A stretch of 64,000 nucleotides of DNA from Nageia nagi (taxonomy: Eukaryota > Pinophyta), in contig JBITNC010000002.1 in assembly GCA_050084985.1 (NCBI GenBank), forward strand, positions 17,546,001 through 17,610,000, written 5' to 3'. Both the position numbers and the translations under genes were made by a program. Under the pieces are notes generated by a model, which was not told the origin of the DNA, ran no database searches, and saw only the letters and a program-made list of their open reading frames with translations. Shown piece by piece: positions 50,030 through 63,241 of this stretch. Position 1 is the stretch's first letter; each line of letters begins with the position of its first letter.

Positions 50030-51985
50030 GCTTCCCTCACCACCATTGTGACAACTAGAACCACCAAGATCTCAAGTAGGATGCATTTTCCCCATTGAAG
50101 TTGAAGGACTCTCATCTTGACCTGCTTTCCTTAGCTTTGAATAACCTACTGGACATTGAGAAGACACTTTGACAATAGCACTTCAACTTCAAGATGATGT
50201 AGGTATAACATGTCTTCCCTAACTACTAATTATTCCATATGCCCCATTTGTTGAAGTTGTAGGAAGTGCACTAACATTAATTGGAATGTATCTCCTTGGA
50301 GGAAGAGGATAAGGGACACCATCAACAAAAGTTGGAACACCTACCAACCAAGTAGCCATAATGCCCATGTAGTAGTCACTCTCATGGCATATACCCCTAA
50401 TAAATTCTAAATATTGGATCTCAACTCCTACTAAAGTGCTAGCCCTACCTATCTACTACCCTTGAAGAGACTAAACTATTTCCTTGGCCTTATCTCTCTC
50501 TCACCTATATCAATCGCTCACTACCCTAAATCTGTAACAATCTAAGTTAGCTCATGAGCTAACTAAAATTGTAACTCATAAATATCTCTTAGCAAGGCAT
50601 CAATGCTATGAACCTAATGTGGTGGTACCTCCTCACCTCTCAAACCTCCCTCAGAACCTAGGGAAATCTCCTCCTCACCAATAATCCTTGTTGAAACTTC
50701 CAATGTGGCCTCCTTTGGTATAACCTCCATAGGCTCACCTCTAGCCTCCTTGGCCTCACCCTTTGCAACCTCAATGGATTATCACACTCATTATCCCTAA
50801 TCCTTCTCATCTCCCTTGTTCATATCCACCTACCACCAAGCATCAAAAGCTTTTGTAACTCCTACATCATCCTCAATAGACTCCTCCTCCATGACCTCCT
50901 CTTGTGTGGGATCTAGCTCTACATATACTAACACCTGTAACCCATCCATGGAGAGAATATCCTCCCTCTGATACTTGAATAGTAGAGAAGGTATATCTTA
51001 AACCAAACCAAATTGGCACCTAACATGCTCAAAATGAAAGTACTCAAGGAACTTCATCCTCCTACCACTCAAAATGTGAGCTTGATAAATACTAGTCAAC
51101 TCAACAACCAACTCATCCCATACTAGGTACAATCAGTATGGTCTAAACCTCACCTTATCTAGTACCAACTGGGTAAGCATCATCTTATAGAATCTCACAT
51201 CTTTATGAACCCCATCTATCTATTACAAGTAAAAATCCTCCTACCATCTTGTAATGATAGTTGCATACTCATAATGGCTAGCAAAACCTAGAATCGGTAA
51301 CCCTATAGGGTGAGCCACTACAATGTGCTTATAAGCCCATGCTTAAAGAGTCATAATCATTGATAGTGAAGTTAGATAACCCTGAAAGTAAAATAAGACC
51401 TCTCTATAAATTTGGGCCAACAATGTCAATGCCCAAGCATAAATTATGCTATGCTAGACCATGTTTGCAACTATAGATACCAAATACCAAGGAAATATCC
51501 CACTGCCTATATTTGGGAGCACATAACATTAGATCAAACCCATTAGAAAAGAAAAATAAATGGCCCCTTATTGGTCCTCCAACCAATACTAGTAGTATCT
51601 AACACCCCCTAAGCTAATCTCAAATACAATGGTATCTAATCAATCAACACCATAAAGAAATGAAATGGCTAGTATTGTACCATCCCAATCCACCATATGC
51701 TAGATCTATCAACCATGAATGGGAAGATGATATAATTTATAGATATCTTCCACTATGATGGTCATCTCCCCTATGAGGAGATGAAAAGTGGAGGTAGTGG
51801 AATCCCATCTCTCCAAGAGAGATACTAGAAAAGGATACTCCAAATGGATATGACCCATATAGGGTCCTGCACCAAAACCAATAGTCCACAAGAAAGTGTG
51901 GTCTACCATGATCAAGAACTAGCACCCCTCTTTAAGAATGGATGGGTAGCACCTTCTAGGCTCAAAGAGATCTTAGACCTAAAAA
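50030..51985 (-). pseudogene. Antisense plant mobile domain (PMD) ORF of the gypsy element
   Basis: Reads against the element's pol genes. From 51,985: DLFEPRRCYPSILKEGC, a stop, then MVDHTFLWTIGFG, SLLERWDSTTSTFHLLIGEM and IIVEDIYKLYHLPIHG. These are hallmarks of the PMD N-terminus (L.ERW.PETHTFHLP.GEMT.TL.DV..L..LP..G). After a frame change: ILLVLVGGPIRGHLFFF, then DVRFYKMMLTQLVLDKVRFR, WDELVVELTSIYQAHI and EYFHFEHVRCQFGLV*DIP, matching the PMD C-terminus (..EWH..DRV.RQFG). An acidic linker (50,620-50,940) and a Ser/Thr-rich tail end near 50,030. PMD occurs in plant MAIN/MAIL proteins and in some transposons. Few stops for its length. Confidence 0.8.
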
Positions 51986-53153
51986 TAATTACTAGCTAAA
52001 GTTAAAAAAAAATAACTCATGGTCAAACATTGACAATCGGGTGACCATGTCCTAGGATTGTTGGCATCCAATACCCAAATGTTGGTGACCCTATAACCCT
52101 TTTGCTTTGGCTAGCAATCACTACTGGGGGTTTGAAATTTTTTCAAATATGCCAAATAAAACCCAAAATTTGAATTCCAAATGGTTAAAAGTGATCAAAT
52201 TAATTAAATTAATTACCCCATAATTTTCATTTTTAAATTACATGTTAAAAATGAAATATCAAGCAAAAAATTAAAAAGGAGGGTTTTAAACCCTACCTCC
52301 TCTCTAATTTGGCTCTTTCGACTAGCTGGTCTCCTCCTAGGTGGTATTCTAGTTAGCAATAACATCCCAATAAGTAGCAAACATGGGTAGCTAAGTATGT
52401 AGGGACAAAAAGACAAAGTGAGCTCTAACCACTTAGGAAAAGTGAAAATGAAAATAATAGGTAGCTTTTTTATTTTATATGGGTTGAACCCTAAATGTTA
52501 GCAATCCTTTACAGATGTTGGCAACCTGATAGAATCATTGATGATTTATTCATAGTTAAAAAAATATTATGTCAAAGAAAAAATGAAAACAAGTCTTTCT
52601 CTTATTGACTTGGTCAAAGTCAAGTGTCTGAAAAAAATAAAACTCTTGGGTAACTTCGAATACAAAAAATGACCTTTCTTTTAATAGAGAAAAGAAGGAT
52701 GGGTTTGGATATGATTAAAAATGTTGGATGAACTTTTGCATAAGATCATAAAGTAACCCACTTGGTGGGATAAAAGCAGAATGATGAAAACCCTATATTA
52801 ACAAGGTAACTTCTTAATCACATGCTAGCTATGGCATATGTCTGATAGTTAAGCCTCCTCACATATCTGGATAATACAACACAAAAGTATAGTGTTAACT
52901 TCCTAAGTTACATCTTTCAATACAACCCTAATTGCTTTCAAAGCATGTCAAATGTAAAAGAATAAAAAAATGGATTTAATCATAATCTAAACACTTAATT
53001 TCAGCTTCTTCATAAGGAATAAGTTAATTCAAAATCTTGACCCAAGGTCAAGAGTACAAGTCTAAGACTTGAATGCACCCCCTCTTATATAGACTTGGTT
53101 TTTTGAAGTAATCCCACTTATCAAATGTCAATTGCTTCAAAAAAGGGGTAGAA
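51986..53153. other. Gypsy region between PMD ORF and 3' LTR
   Basis: Contains a minus-strand ORF at 52,213-52,416 with a basic stretch (RIPPRRRPASRKSQIREE), possibly 5' part of the antisense transcript, and otherwise non-coding sequence. The sequence before the PMD frame ends in TATTTTTAG, which could be a splice acceptor. A polypurine tract (AAAAAAGGGGTAGAA, 53,139-53,153) abuts the 3' LTR. Confidence 0.5.
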
Positions 53154-53994
53154 TGTAGAGACCCAAAAATAACCCCTCTTTCACTAAAAGAAAGAAGGAA
53201 TAAAAAATAATGAGTGAACATATAGTTTACTTAAGGCAAGTACCCAATCACTGGTGATTCATACCAAATCACTAGCAAATTGATCTAATAATTGGCATCT
53301 GACACCCAATCATCGATGACTATGTAGAAAGAAAAATCAAAATAGAAATAGCAACATTAGAGGCATCTTGGAAAAAATTAAAGGATGATGAGTGAGTCAC
53401 CACTTATCCTATGCATACCTACCTCATATAACACCCATGACTAAGCTAGATAAGCTTTCTTCCTCAATTTTTTGTCCCTAAAAGAGATAACTTTTCTTGT
53501 TAACAAAAATTATAAATAAAAGCCTTCAGCTATGCAGCAACCCCTTGAATTCAAATGCAAGATTAATCTGTTGAAAGGTATACAAGTTTTTTTTGAGTTA
53601 AGTACATTGTCATTTCATTTTTCACATGTTTGTTTATGTTCCTTTCATATTGATTTTATGGTTGTAGATAGGTACATTTGATGAGTTTGTTGTTTATGTG
53701 TGTGCAAGGATATCAAGTTTGGAGCAACTGAACTTGAAGAGTTGAAGAAGATAAAGAAATACAAATTTATTGTAGGTTTTTGAAGATAAATTCTTCAAGC
53801 TTGTAGACATCGAAACTAGGCCTATGAAGGCCTTTATCATTCTTGTGTAAAAATCCCTTTGTATGAGGCAAGAAATCAAAATGGATTCATTATTTGTAAT
53901 CATTTTGAGGTTTATACCAAAGAGAAATAAAGAATTTTGTTGGTTATAACATATCTTATTTTGCATGGTTACAGGGTTACTTTTTGGGTAAACA
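53154..53994 (+). repeat. Gypsy 3' LTR
   Basis: 841 bp, TGTAGAGACCCAAAAATAAC to TTTTTGGGTAAACA with TG/CA ends intact. Aligns across its length with 35,478-36,321; many substitutions indicate an old insertion. Confidence 0.92.
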
Positions 53995-54530
53995 ATTAGT
54001 CTGAAAGAGATGGTAGTGGTGGGCCAAATCCAATAGTATCGATAATTAATGAATAGAAAGACACAACATAGGGGTGGGTATCAACATCATTAAAAGGTGA
54101 TCTTGATTGACATGAATTATGAGAAACCTTTGAGAATACGCACTAGCCATAGATCCCTTCCAATATATGGAAACAAGATGAAAATATGGAGAATGTTGAG
54201 GTTATTAATTAGCCAATTGCTTCAGTGCCATCCATTGTGTCGCCTATAAGCACTCCCTCTCCCATTAATGAATATTAATGCTTTGTGTTTTCATTTTTAA
54301 ATAGAAGCTACATTACTATTTTTAAGTTTTTTTGATGATGATATTTTCATTTTTTGCCACATGGTGGCCATTGGAGTTTCCTTAGTTGTTTCCCACCTGC
54401 TAGTGGTGTGATCGATTGTACTTTTTTTTGATATCATGCTAGGCATGCGGGATGTGTTTATTTCCACCCACTCTCATTTGTTTGATATACTTTTTTTATA
54501 TTATTATAAATATTTATCATTCCAAAAAAA
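53995..54530 (+). mobile_element. L1-type LINE copy B, 3' end with poly(A)
   Basis: Continuation of 28,821-35,477 beyond the gypsy element. It has LINE 3' UTR character and ends in a short A-run (about 54,522-54,530), after which the gag frame of the outer gypsy remnant resumes. This placement explains why the LINE has no 3' end at 35,477. Confidence 0.75.
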
Positions 54531-54800
54531 AACTAAGTTTCCTAATGATGTTTTAAAGGATTTAGGTATGAGTTATTTTGCAATTATCATCACATAAATA
54601 GGATATTTGATGAAATATCGTAGTTTTTTTAGAAACATAATTCAATACATGCATGATAAAGGAAATTTTTTATTCAATGATGAAGTCAAAGAAAAGGATA
54701 GTTTTATACATATGCAAAAGAAAAATCTATATACATACAAGAATCTTTTTTCATAATTTGTAAAGCATCAATGATTAGATTTTTACCCCAGTAGAAATAG
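54531..54800 (+). pseudogene. Outer gypsy gag remnant, right part
   Basis: Resumes the frame lost at 28,820: TKFPNDVLKDLGMSYFAIII, then SFFRNIIQYMHDKGNFLF. The second piece resembles the FVLKDLIQ.MIDKG stretch that follows the zinc knuckle in Tat-type gag. Beyond about 54,760 the frame dissolves. Confidence 0.5.
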
Positions 54801-57770
54801 AGGTATATGCCTAAAGCTAAGCTTGTATTATATAAAGATGATAAATGGACCATTACTTGGGTTATCTTGCATTATTTTATTTTTATGTTCATTTTTATTT
54901 TAGTTTTCCATGACTTTTTTTATTTTTTATTTTTATTTTTCTTACATATTAAAGGAATCATAAATATATAAAACATTTTAAATAGTGTTATTTATGGAAG
55001 TGTTGATGCAGTATGGTACATCGACATATCATTAGTAATGAATAAATATATAAAATGTAATATATGGATGTATAGATTCTCAAATATGTGGAAAAATAGG
55101 AGTGTTCAATGAATTAAAGGATGCAAATGATATTTGTAAGATAATTTTTATGAATATGAGAATAAAATATATCAGGTGTAAAATGGTTAATATCCTTTTC
55201 CATTCTTGTAATCAAACCATTTTTTTGCATACTAAAATAGTTGTATAAAGTTAATATGTGATAATGGTTGGCATTTATGTTTCACCTTAGGCCATTGTTA
55301 TATCACATTTTCATTAAAAGGAAAAAAATAATAATTTGGATGATATTCAAGTTTTTCTTATTACAAATTCAAACTTCATATTTGAATTTAGGGTGACAAT
55401 TATAGCCTTTTTATAGACAATACTATTTTAAAATTGTTTACTTGTAAAGTTGTTAAGTTAAAATTGCTATAAGGTAAATGATAGGAGTGAAAATGTATTT
55501 ATTATAAGTTGATTACTTATTGATGTTATTGCATTATATTCAAATATACTCATATAAGTATACAACAAAATTTGGAACAAAATCATTATTTTCATTACAT
55601 AACACAAAAAGGAGTACATGGGTATGTTGCATATAGAAAAAAGGATACAATATTATCCATCTTGCTTAGAATAAATACTCTAATAAAAATAGGGGATCTA
55701 GATCTATATTTCCACTTGTGGGACTTACTTTTGTAGTTTTGTGTGATCATTTATTGGTTTATTTATATAATTTGCTCATTAATCTTTGTGATAGGTTTTT
55801 CCTTCTCCACATTAACATTGAATAACCATATGATGCTTATGCTTCCTTGTATGTTTCTTTTAATTTTCAAATTGTTGATCTTATTATGTTTATTTATTAA
55901 TGGGTAAATATATAGATAAAAATAAGAGCTTTGAAAGGATCTTTGAACCTTTTACATCTAAAATTTGATCTTATAGAAAATCAAGAACTGAAGCATTACA
56001 TCAGAGATAAGGTATAGCATTACATATATAACTGAATCGTAGTAACATTCAAAATACTAAAATAATACATATATTATAATCTAATATGATAATGTACTCA
56101 TCAAATGTAGTATTAATAATAACCTAAGCATCATTATTCAACCATATGCATCCAAAGTGGCTTCAAAGAGAAAATACTATGAATATTATAGGGTCCTTAA
56201 TGAATTCAAATATCATGTATTAATTTTATTATATCTTCATCTTCATCAAATATAAATGGAAGTATCCTATACGTATACTTCAAAAATTTAACATATATTA
56301 TTTTTTTAGAAATTTGGACCTTTGTATGCTTGATAAGAAGTTCTTCAAATGCTACATTTGATAAGCCTTTGCTCCAAATGGCTTCTATTAATGCTTTATT
56401 ATAGATATTGGCAATTTATGGTATTTGTATAACTTGTTATTTTCACCTAATTTTGATTTTTTTTTATGGGAGATTGCTTAATTCTTCTTCATGTGCTAGA
56501 TTTTCTTATTGAGGTTGTACATGTTTCTATTCTTTTTTAGCTAGTTGTCTTCCTTATTTTTATTCTTGATCTTGGTTATGTTCTTATGGAAACTAAAACT
56601 CTAATTTGATTATGTGTAAAAGGATATTCTTGCTATATTTATCCTTTTTATCCCTAGTACAATTGTAAATACCATGTTTTGGTGCTTTCATATTCATTTT
56701 TCCTTTTTTTGCATATAAATTTTCCTCTTTTTTTTGACTCCTTTTCCTTTTCTCTTGCCATGTGGAGAATGGATTCAACTATTCTTCCTTATGATTTAGT
56801 CCAATTTTCTACCTATATATCCTTGTTGTATATGTGTCTGCTATCTTTTAGTTGGTTTTGTTTTTAATAATCTATTAAAAGGGACATCATCTTCCTCTTC
56901 TTATATAATGACATTTGTATTTAGGTTAGTCTTAAGTTGCTTTGCAAGGGTTGCATCATAAGCCAATTTTATCATAGTTTCAAGGAGTGAGAATTTAATC
57001 CTATTTTGGTTAAACTTTTTCAATGACAATCCCATAGAATGAAGTATGAAGAAATGGAAATTAACATATTCATTTTAAAGTATGTATTGATTCAAAAGGG
57101 CTATATAAAATGCATATACCTCTTTATGCTATTGTAAATCATCCTTGACTAACATGCTTATGATTAAATGTAGTGACCCAAGGCATTTCTTTAGGAAACA
57201 TGATCACATCTAATATTCTACAAATTTTAACTCTAAAACACCTATGTTTTTCACCACATTTGTATGTTTCATTAGAATTTTTGGCAATTACAACTCTTTA
57301 ATATTTTTTAGGCATTTTATTTCTTTTTAGGTGTTGCTTCTCCATGATTCCTCATGGGGTTGATGTTTGTAACTCCTATCTAGGATTATGATAGTTTTTT
57401 TAGCTTATTGTAATAAGAAGTTAACCAAATTATTTTATAATGATCATAAGAGTGATAACTCTGAAGCTAGTCTTCAATTATTAGCCCTTCATGGAGCATC
57501 CTTTTATTGTAAATTTGTGGTTATATATTTGTGTAATCTCTTCATGAATAATATATGAAAATCCATTTTTTTCTCATGTACCTCCCATCGAGTGAGAAAT
57601 TAATCTTATTATCTCTTATTTTTATGAGATGTTGAAGGTTATTATTAATTTATTTTAGAATTGAAACTTCAATCTCTAGATCATTAATCCTTTTTGTATT
57701 ACCTAATAAGACTTGATTATGTTCTAATTGAAAAATTATAAGTTTGGTATGTTAGCATTTATTTATAAGC
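54801..57770. other. Unassigned A+T-rich sequence
   Basis: Possibly the rest of the outer gypsy element, but no RT, integrase or RNase H motif was seen on either strand. A Lys-rich minus-strand frame near 56,590-56,780 (EKRKRSQKKEENLYAKKGK) continues with stops towards 56,100; not recognised. Confidence 0.4.
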
Positions 57771-58350
57771 ACTAACAAGAAGGTGGATGTAGACATATAA
57801 AATTGATTTTATATTTAATTAAAATCAATTATTTATATTATCAATAAATAATATTGTAATTGATGTAATATGCAATTATCAAGAGAGTACCATGTAATGA
57901 GAAAATATCAAGAAAGGTGTAGATCTCAAGCGTAACTCCAAAAGGTATAAAATAAGATCATTGCAAGTTATTTGAAAATCCAAGAAAGTCTAGGGTAAGC
58001 TCCACAATACAACGGTGTCTCTTGACACCACCTTCATACTTGCATTTTGTTATTCTCAAAGCTCAAGCTCGTAATTCACCATCCTACACATGAGGGTCGA
58101 CCAAGGATGCATAAAGGACCATGGTACTAAAAGTTGAAAATCTCCATCCATCGAAAAAGGATTTCCAACATTATATTTTACATAAAACAAGCCTCAAAAA
58201 CCTATTTCTGAAGAAAATAGGCCACCAACAATCCATTTTACCTAAATTCTATGAAAGTGTATTTTAGTCTGTAAATGCTCAATTCTTATCCAAAATGGAT
58301 CATGTGACCACTTGTTTCACATGTACTCAGTGAGATCTATCTAATGGTAT
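57771..58350 (+). repeat. LTR-like segment, possibly related to the 6.3 and 19.5 kb repeat
   Basis: Carries GGTGTCTCTTGACACCACCT near 58,011-58,033 followed by GCATTTTGTTATTCTCAA. Copy 1 of the LTR-like repeat has TTCTTCAACACCAC followed by GATTTTGTTATACTCAA at the same spacing. The rest aligns poorly, so the relationship is tentative. Confidence 0.3.
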
Positions 58351-59172
58351 AGTTTTTATATCATTTAGAGATAAAATATGAGATTTATGTATTAAATAAT
58401 TTATTATTTATTTCATTTTTAAGTATCTTTAATGGTGAACACACCTATTTTCAAAGGAATTTGTTCTCAAGGGAATAATCTTATGTAGATTTGAAAGGAG
58501 CTTTGTTTAGTAATATTTTTCTTCAAAATCTTCATTAGTCACTAATTTGGCAACTCATGAACCATACAATACTAAAAGCAAGAATATTTCATTCTTTCTT
58601 CTTCTCCTTCCCATCTTTTTCTTTTCTTGCATTTTCAAACATCTCTCTCACTTCACAAGGGATATAGATCTCGTGGGTTTGCCCCTTTGTGGAAGAAGGT
58701 CTTGGATTCATTCCATATAACTATGAAGAACCATAGAAATGATGAAACCCATGATTGTTTCTTCATGCAATATCTCATCCGTTTCCTATATAGAAGGTGC
58801 CTAAATCAAGGGAATTATGGTTGGGAAGGTTTCAGTAGCAAAAGCCATTGGAATCTTTATTTTATACATTAGAAGAATCAGTTCGATTCTTAATAAACCA
58901 AATGAAAGAAAGACTAATCAAAAAATAGATTCATCATTCATGAGAATAAAATTAAATTACTAGAGTTAAACATGGGCATATAGTTCAAAAAAAAATTTCT
59001 TACATTTGCATCAATCTCTCAAGGTTCCCATTCAACACTTTTTCGAACCACTAACCAATAGAAAATTAGAGCCTTAGTTTCTACTCAACAAGATAGAAGT
59101 AGATGAAAGAAGGATCTTCATCATTTATGGATCACCCAGATTAATGTGGCCAAAATGTAATATACCAAAATT
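58351..59172. other. Spacer with one short ORF
   Basis: A plus-strand ORF at 58,627-58,872 (MHFQTSLSLHKGYRSRGFAP...) shows no domain. Nothing else recognised. Confidence 0.4.
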
Positions 59173-60127
59173 TGATGTCCCACTCATCTTTGTATTTTCA
59201 TGCTTCCATATTATCTTTTGGAGTGGGACACTCCTCTTCAAAGGGTAGATAATGATATTTTGTGAAGTCTAGATATATTATTATGTATTTAGATGCATTT
59301 ACATTATCCTTATGGATGGGCCATCTCATTTAAGGTGTAAAAATTATATAATTGAGAATCTTGGTGAGACTTCTCTCTTCTAAGGATATTTTATAAGTAT
59401 TTTATTATTTTATTTTGCTAGAAACTTTTGGGTTAGTTCGATCAACCATTTCATGATGAAACTTGTAATTTTAAGTGCACCTATAAATAATATAAGCACA
59501 TCATTATTAAGGCATATGGATCAATTATCTTCTTCTATCTTTGGAGCAAGTTGCATATTGCTTCTTTAGCCTTCCTGTGTATGAAAATCCATAATAAAGA
59601 GACTTATTGGGGACAAAAGACCCTCAAGACATGGGAACCAAGGATGAAAACCCTTGAGTTCTTATTGCAAATCCATTCCAAGCTTAATTGGTATTTCAAA
59701 ATAATACATTTGAGCTTCAATTATTATGTGACTATCTTGGAGAGAAAGTTGTTCAATATTGGAGGAGTTTTTCATAGGGTTTTAAGCCTTGGTGTAGTAA
59801 GCCATAAGGTTTGAGCATTGGCACAATGAGATCTAGTCATGTGATCCATATGTCAACCCTTATGGGTCATAAATTTTTATTCTATGATATATTTGCTCAT
59901 TAATGATTCAAACTTGTTCCTTTTATACATGGATATGTTTGGTGTTCAATTCTAAATATGGTGACTCTTGTGCATGTAATTTTCATTTTATTTTCAATTC
60001 TAAAATATTATGGAATTAATGGTACATGAATAAGTTTTCTTGAAGTTAAAGTAATGCACTAAGGGTATAATTGGTAAATCTAAAATTCAAGGAATAATTC
60101 ATGATTTTTTTAGTTTGGGTCATTACA
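59173..60127 (+). repeat. 5' LTR of the right-hand element
   Basis: The end is fixed by the primer-binding site that follows. The start is a proposal based on TGATGTCCCAC, which mirrors the GGGTCATTACA end. No second LTR in the window allows a check. Confidence 0.6.
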
Positions 60128-60128
60128 A

Positions 60129-60146
60129 TGGTATCAGAGCTAAGAC
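60129..60146 (+). other. Primer-binding site (initiator Met tRNA)
   Basis: TGGTATCAGAGCTAAGAC: an exact match to the common plant TGGTATCAGAGC site, one base after the LTR end. Confidence 0.92.
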
Positions 60147-60179
60147 ATTGTAAGCTTGTAGGGTAAATTTACTGTAAAT

Positions 60180-60900
60180 ATGAGAAGATATTGTTGAAGA
60201 TATGGAGTGGCATTAGGAAAGAAGAACCCAAGAATATGTTAATGTAATAAAAAGAATGCAAAGTGGTCAAGATTATATGGCTAAGTTTATGGATAAAATG
60301 CTTCACATGCAAACATTTCTTCTAGGCCAAATAGCCCATGGAAAACTTTTAGTTAGATTTCTTATGTAAGGTATAAGGAGTAACAAGGAAGAAATGGATT
60401 CTATATACTAGTAATATAAAGGTATATCTGAAAATTTCAAAAGAGGTATATATTTTCAAGAATATTTGGAGATATATGGGAAAGTAAAAGGAAATGGGAG
60501 TGAAAATAGAAATGAAGAAAAAAGAAATCATCAACAAAAAAAGAAATTATCAACAAAAATCCACCAAATCTAAGCATGCACCATCAAAAATTCATATGGC
60601 TACTTTAGATTTGAGGAGATAGATACCACCATAATTGCAAAGCAAGAGAAGCACACACAGATCTAAAAATCAAAGAAATGATAAGGAAAAATCATCCATA
60701 AATTTGGAATCAAAAAAGAAAAGCCCTAGATCTGAAGAATGAAGTGGAAGAAGATAAAGTAAAAATCTTCATATAAATTAGTACAGGAAGGATTTATAGT
60801 ACATTGTAAGCATTTCATATCCAAATTTATCCTCGATCCATATGATGACATCCCATCTTGGAGATCATTTTTATGCATTGTAATTTCAATTTTCAACCTC
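60180..60900 (+). pseudogene. Gag-like ORF remnant of the right-hand element
   Basis: Plus-strand pieces: QEYVNVIKRMQSGQDYMAKF, DKMLHMQTFLLGQIAHGKLL and a Lys-rich stretch after it. Position (50 bp after the primer site) and helix-rich character fit a gag N-terminus. Stops and frame shifts are frequent. Confidence 0.5.
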
Positions 60901-61736
60901 CAAGATTTCATCCATCCCTAGGAACCAAGGGGAGGACTCTTTTAGCATTATGTTAGCATTATTTGGCCATTCTAAGCCAAATACATCTATCGCATAGGAA
61001 TCTTACACAATGTTGTTGAAGTGCATAATAAAGAAATTCCATCACCACATGAGGAAACATGTAGATAAAATATCATGGAGGTGGATAAATTGGTTTGGGA
61101 AGAAAAATAAAAAATTGTTATTCAAGAAGTTTCCTTACACATGATGTATGTATGGAAAAATCCCAAGGTATTTTCCATAAAAGTATTGGTACTAATAGAA
61201 TGATTACATTTGAAAAAGTTGATGAGGAAGACTATAAACAATATTTTGAAGTTTTTCTAATTTAAAAGACAAAGAGCGAACCATTTTTGGATGCTTACTC
61301 ACAAATTGTGAAAGAAGAAGAGGACTCATGGGAGGAAGAATATTACATGAAAAATGAAATTTATTTTCTTAGAACAATTGATGAAGTGGATAGGGAATAT
61401 AGATCATATTTTTAATTATATGGATCTTATTTTTTCTAAATTTGAATCATAAATATCATGCTCATATGGGTTTGGATCTATCCTTAATAAAAAAAACCTG
61501 ACAAGGAGACCCTTTGAAATTTTTATTTATCATTTATGTGCCTCCAAGAGGATCATTTAGATCCAGTGATCTTGTGGAGGAGTTTTGAGATTCATATTCA
61601 ATGTTTTCCATCATTAGGGATGGTTTTTCACCCTCTAGGGCATCATTTGTGGCTTTGAAAGAGTTGATGCAACCATGGAGGCATTATGGAAATAAATATT
61701 GAGTGAAGAAAGAGAGAGGAAATATTTTAAAATTTA

Positions 61737-62021
61737 TTGCATTCATTTTGGCACCTTAAAATGAGATTTCCATATTTAAGAAGGTTGTGGGGGAATATTA
61801 AGCATCAAATTCAATTACCTTCAACCTTAGAAAAGGTCATCCACCCTCTTAAGCACCATTCAGTCCATTTGGAATCTTGGAGCAGTTATGATGACACTAC
61901 TAAAAGGTATGTAATAGGTTCTTATTTCTATATGTTTCATGATAATAGTTTTTTATTTAGACATGGGCTTGATATAGAGGGGAAAGATGAAGAAAAAAAA
62001 AAGATTGATGATTACTATTGA
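61737..62021 (+). pseudogene. Internal protein repeat, copy 1
   Basis: Open stretch including KHQIQLPSTLEKVIHPLKHH and TTKRYVIGSYFY. Aligns without gaps over about 50 residues with 63,248-63,400 (EHQNWSFQILEMFFHLLRKL, VTKGYELIFDF). No domain recognised. Confidence 0.4.
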
Positions 62022-63240
62022 AGATAAGGGATAAATCATCATACAAACTTTTGATCTTTTATCATATGCATTTGGGATTTAGAATTTGTTCAAGATTACA
62101 ATTTTATAGTTAATTGAGACTACATTAGGGTTTCTCATAGTGAAAGAAGCTATGAATATCACATTTCTTAGGACTACACTTTCAATGAAAGGAATTTCTT
62201 ATGCATGAAAACAAAGTTGGAAATGATATCTTCAATTGAGGACAACCATCACATGATTGTATTCTATTTTATGGACTATCCTTCCATGGTTGAGATTGAT
62301 TTGAAGTAAATTCATCTTATGATTGCATTGTTGATAATATTTCATATTGCATTTTCCATGATGGAAATGGACATAGTTGGCAAGAATACTACTGTAATAG
62401 TGCTATTTGGGAAATGTTTTTGGGCCTACACTCTTGATGATGATTGAAGCAATACATGGGGTTTCACATTATGATATTTTTGGAGGTGTATTTAAGACTT
62501 TTGTAGGGAAAAATACTATTGCAATTACATTTGATATTGCTAAAATGATGTTAATCAAGATAGTATCTTTTATAACAACAGTATATTTAAGGTTGATTAG
62601 CACTATTATGACTATATTCTTCACAACGTTCAAGGATGCACTCTTAGAGATAGCATTTTTGGTACACTTCATGATTTATATGGTTATTTCATACATAATG
62701 CCTAGAAAAAAACCTCTTTCAATGAAAGAGATTACAATTTAAGTGACTAAAGTGGTATGTTGGGTTGTATCTTTGATAACTACAACTATAGTTGTCATCT
62801 CCTTTGGGAGTGAGTTTTTGATGATTAAAAGAACAACAATATTTTCCTTATTTGGAGTGACTTTGTTGCTAATTTTTAAGGAATAATTGGTTGATTTGGA
62901 TATTATTTAGGATTAATTTCATTATTATAATTAAGGATGCATTCTTCATGAGAATAGATACTGCAACAACTATGACTAAGGTTCATATAGTTGTGCTTTT
63001 CATAAAGCATAAGACAACAAATAAGGTGGAGATAGTTCATGATATTGATATTTACTACCATCTAGGTAAGGGGAAGATGGTTATTGATGTGGAACTTATA
63101 TTAAAAGAAGTCTCTTGTAGTTAAGGGAACATCCTTGGGTTTGAAACTACTTTGGTGGATAATATTCCTTCTCCTCATTAGCTTATGATGCTTGGTCATG
63201 ATGGATAAATACGTATAGCCCTTGGGAATCCTTGAAGGAT
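62022..63240. other. T-rich internal sequence with no clear frame
   Basis: Short ORFs on both strands (for example 62,407-62,742 plus and 62,469-62,672 minus) are Ile/Val/Thr- or Asn-rich and look like by-products of base composition. Confidence 0.4.
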
Positions 63241-63241
63241 T

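Noticed and set aside
57771-58350. 3' LTR of the outer gypsy element
   Set aside because: Only one short block matches the candidate 5' LTR at 19,470; too diverged to pair, so kept only as a tentative repeat.
62407-62742. 111-codon ORF with membrane-like segments
   Set aside because: Ile/Val/Thr-rich by base composition, mirrored by an antisense ORF at 62,469-62,672, and inside a decayed retroelement.
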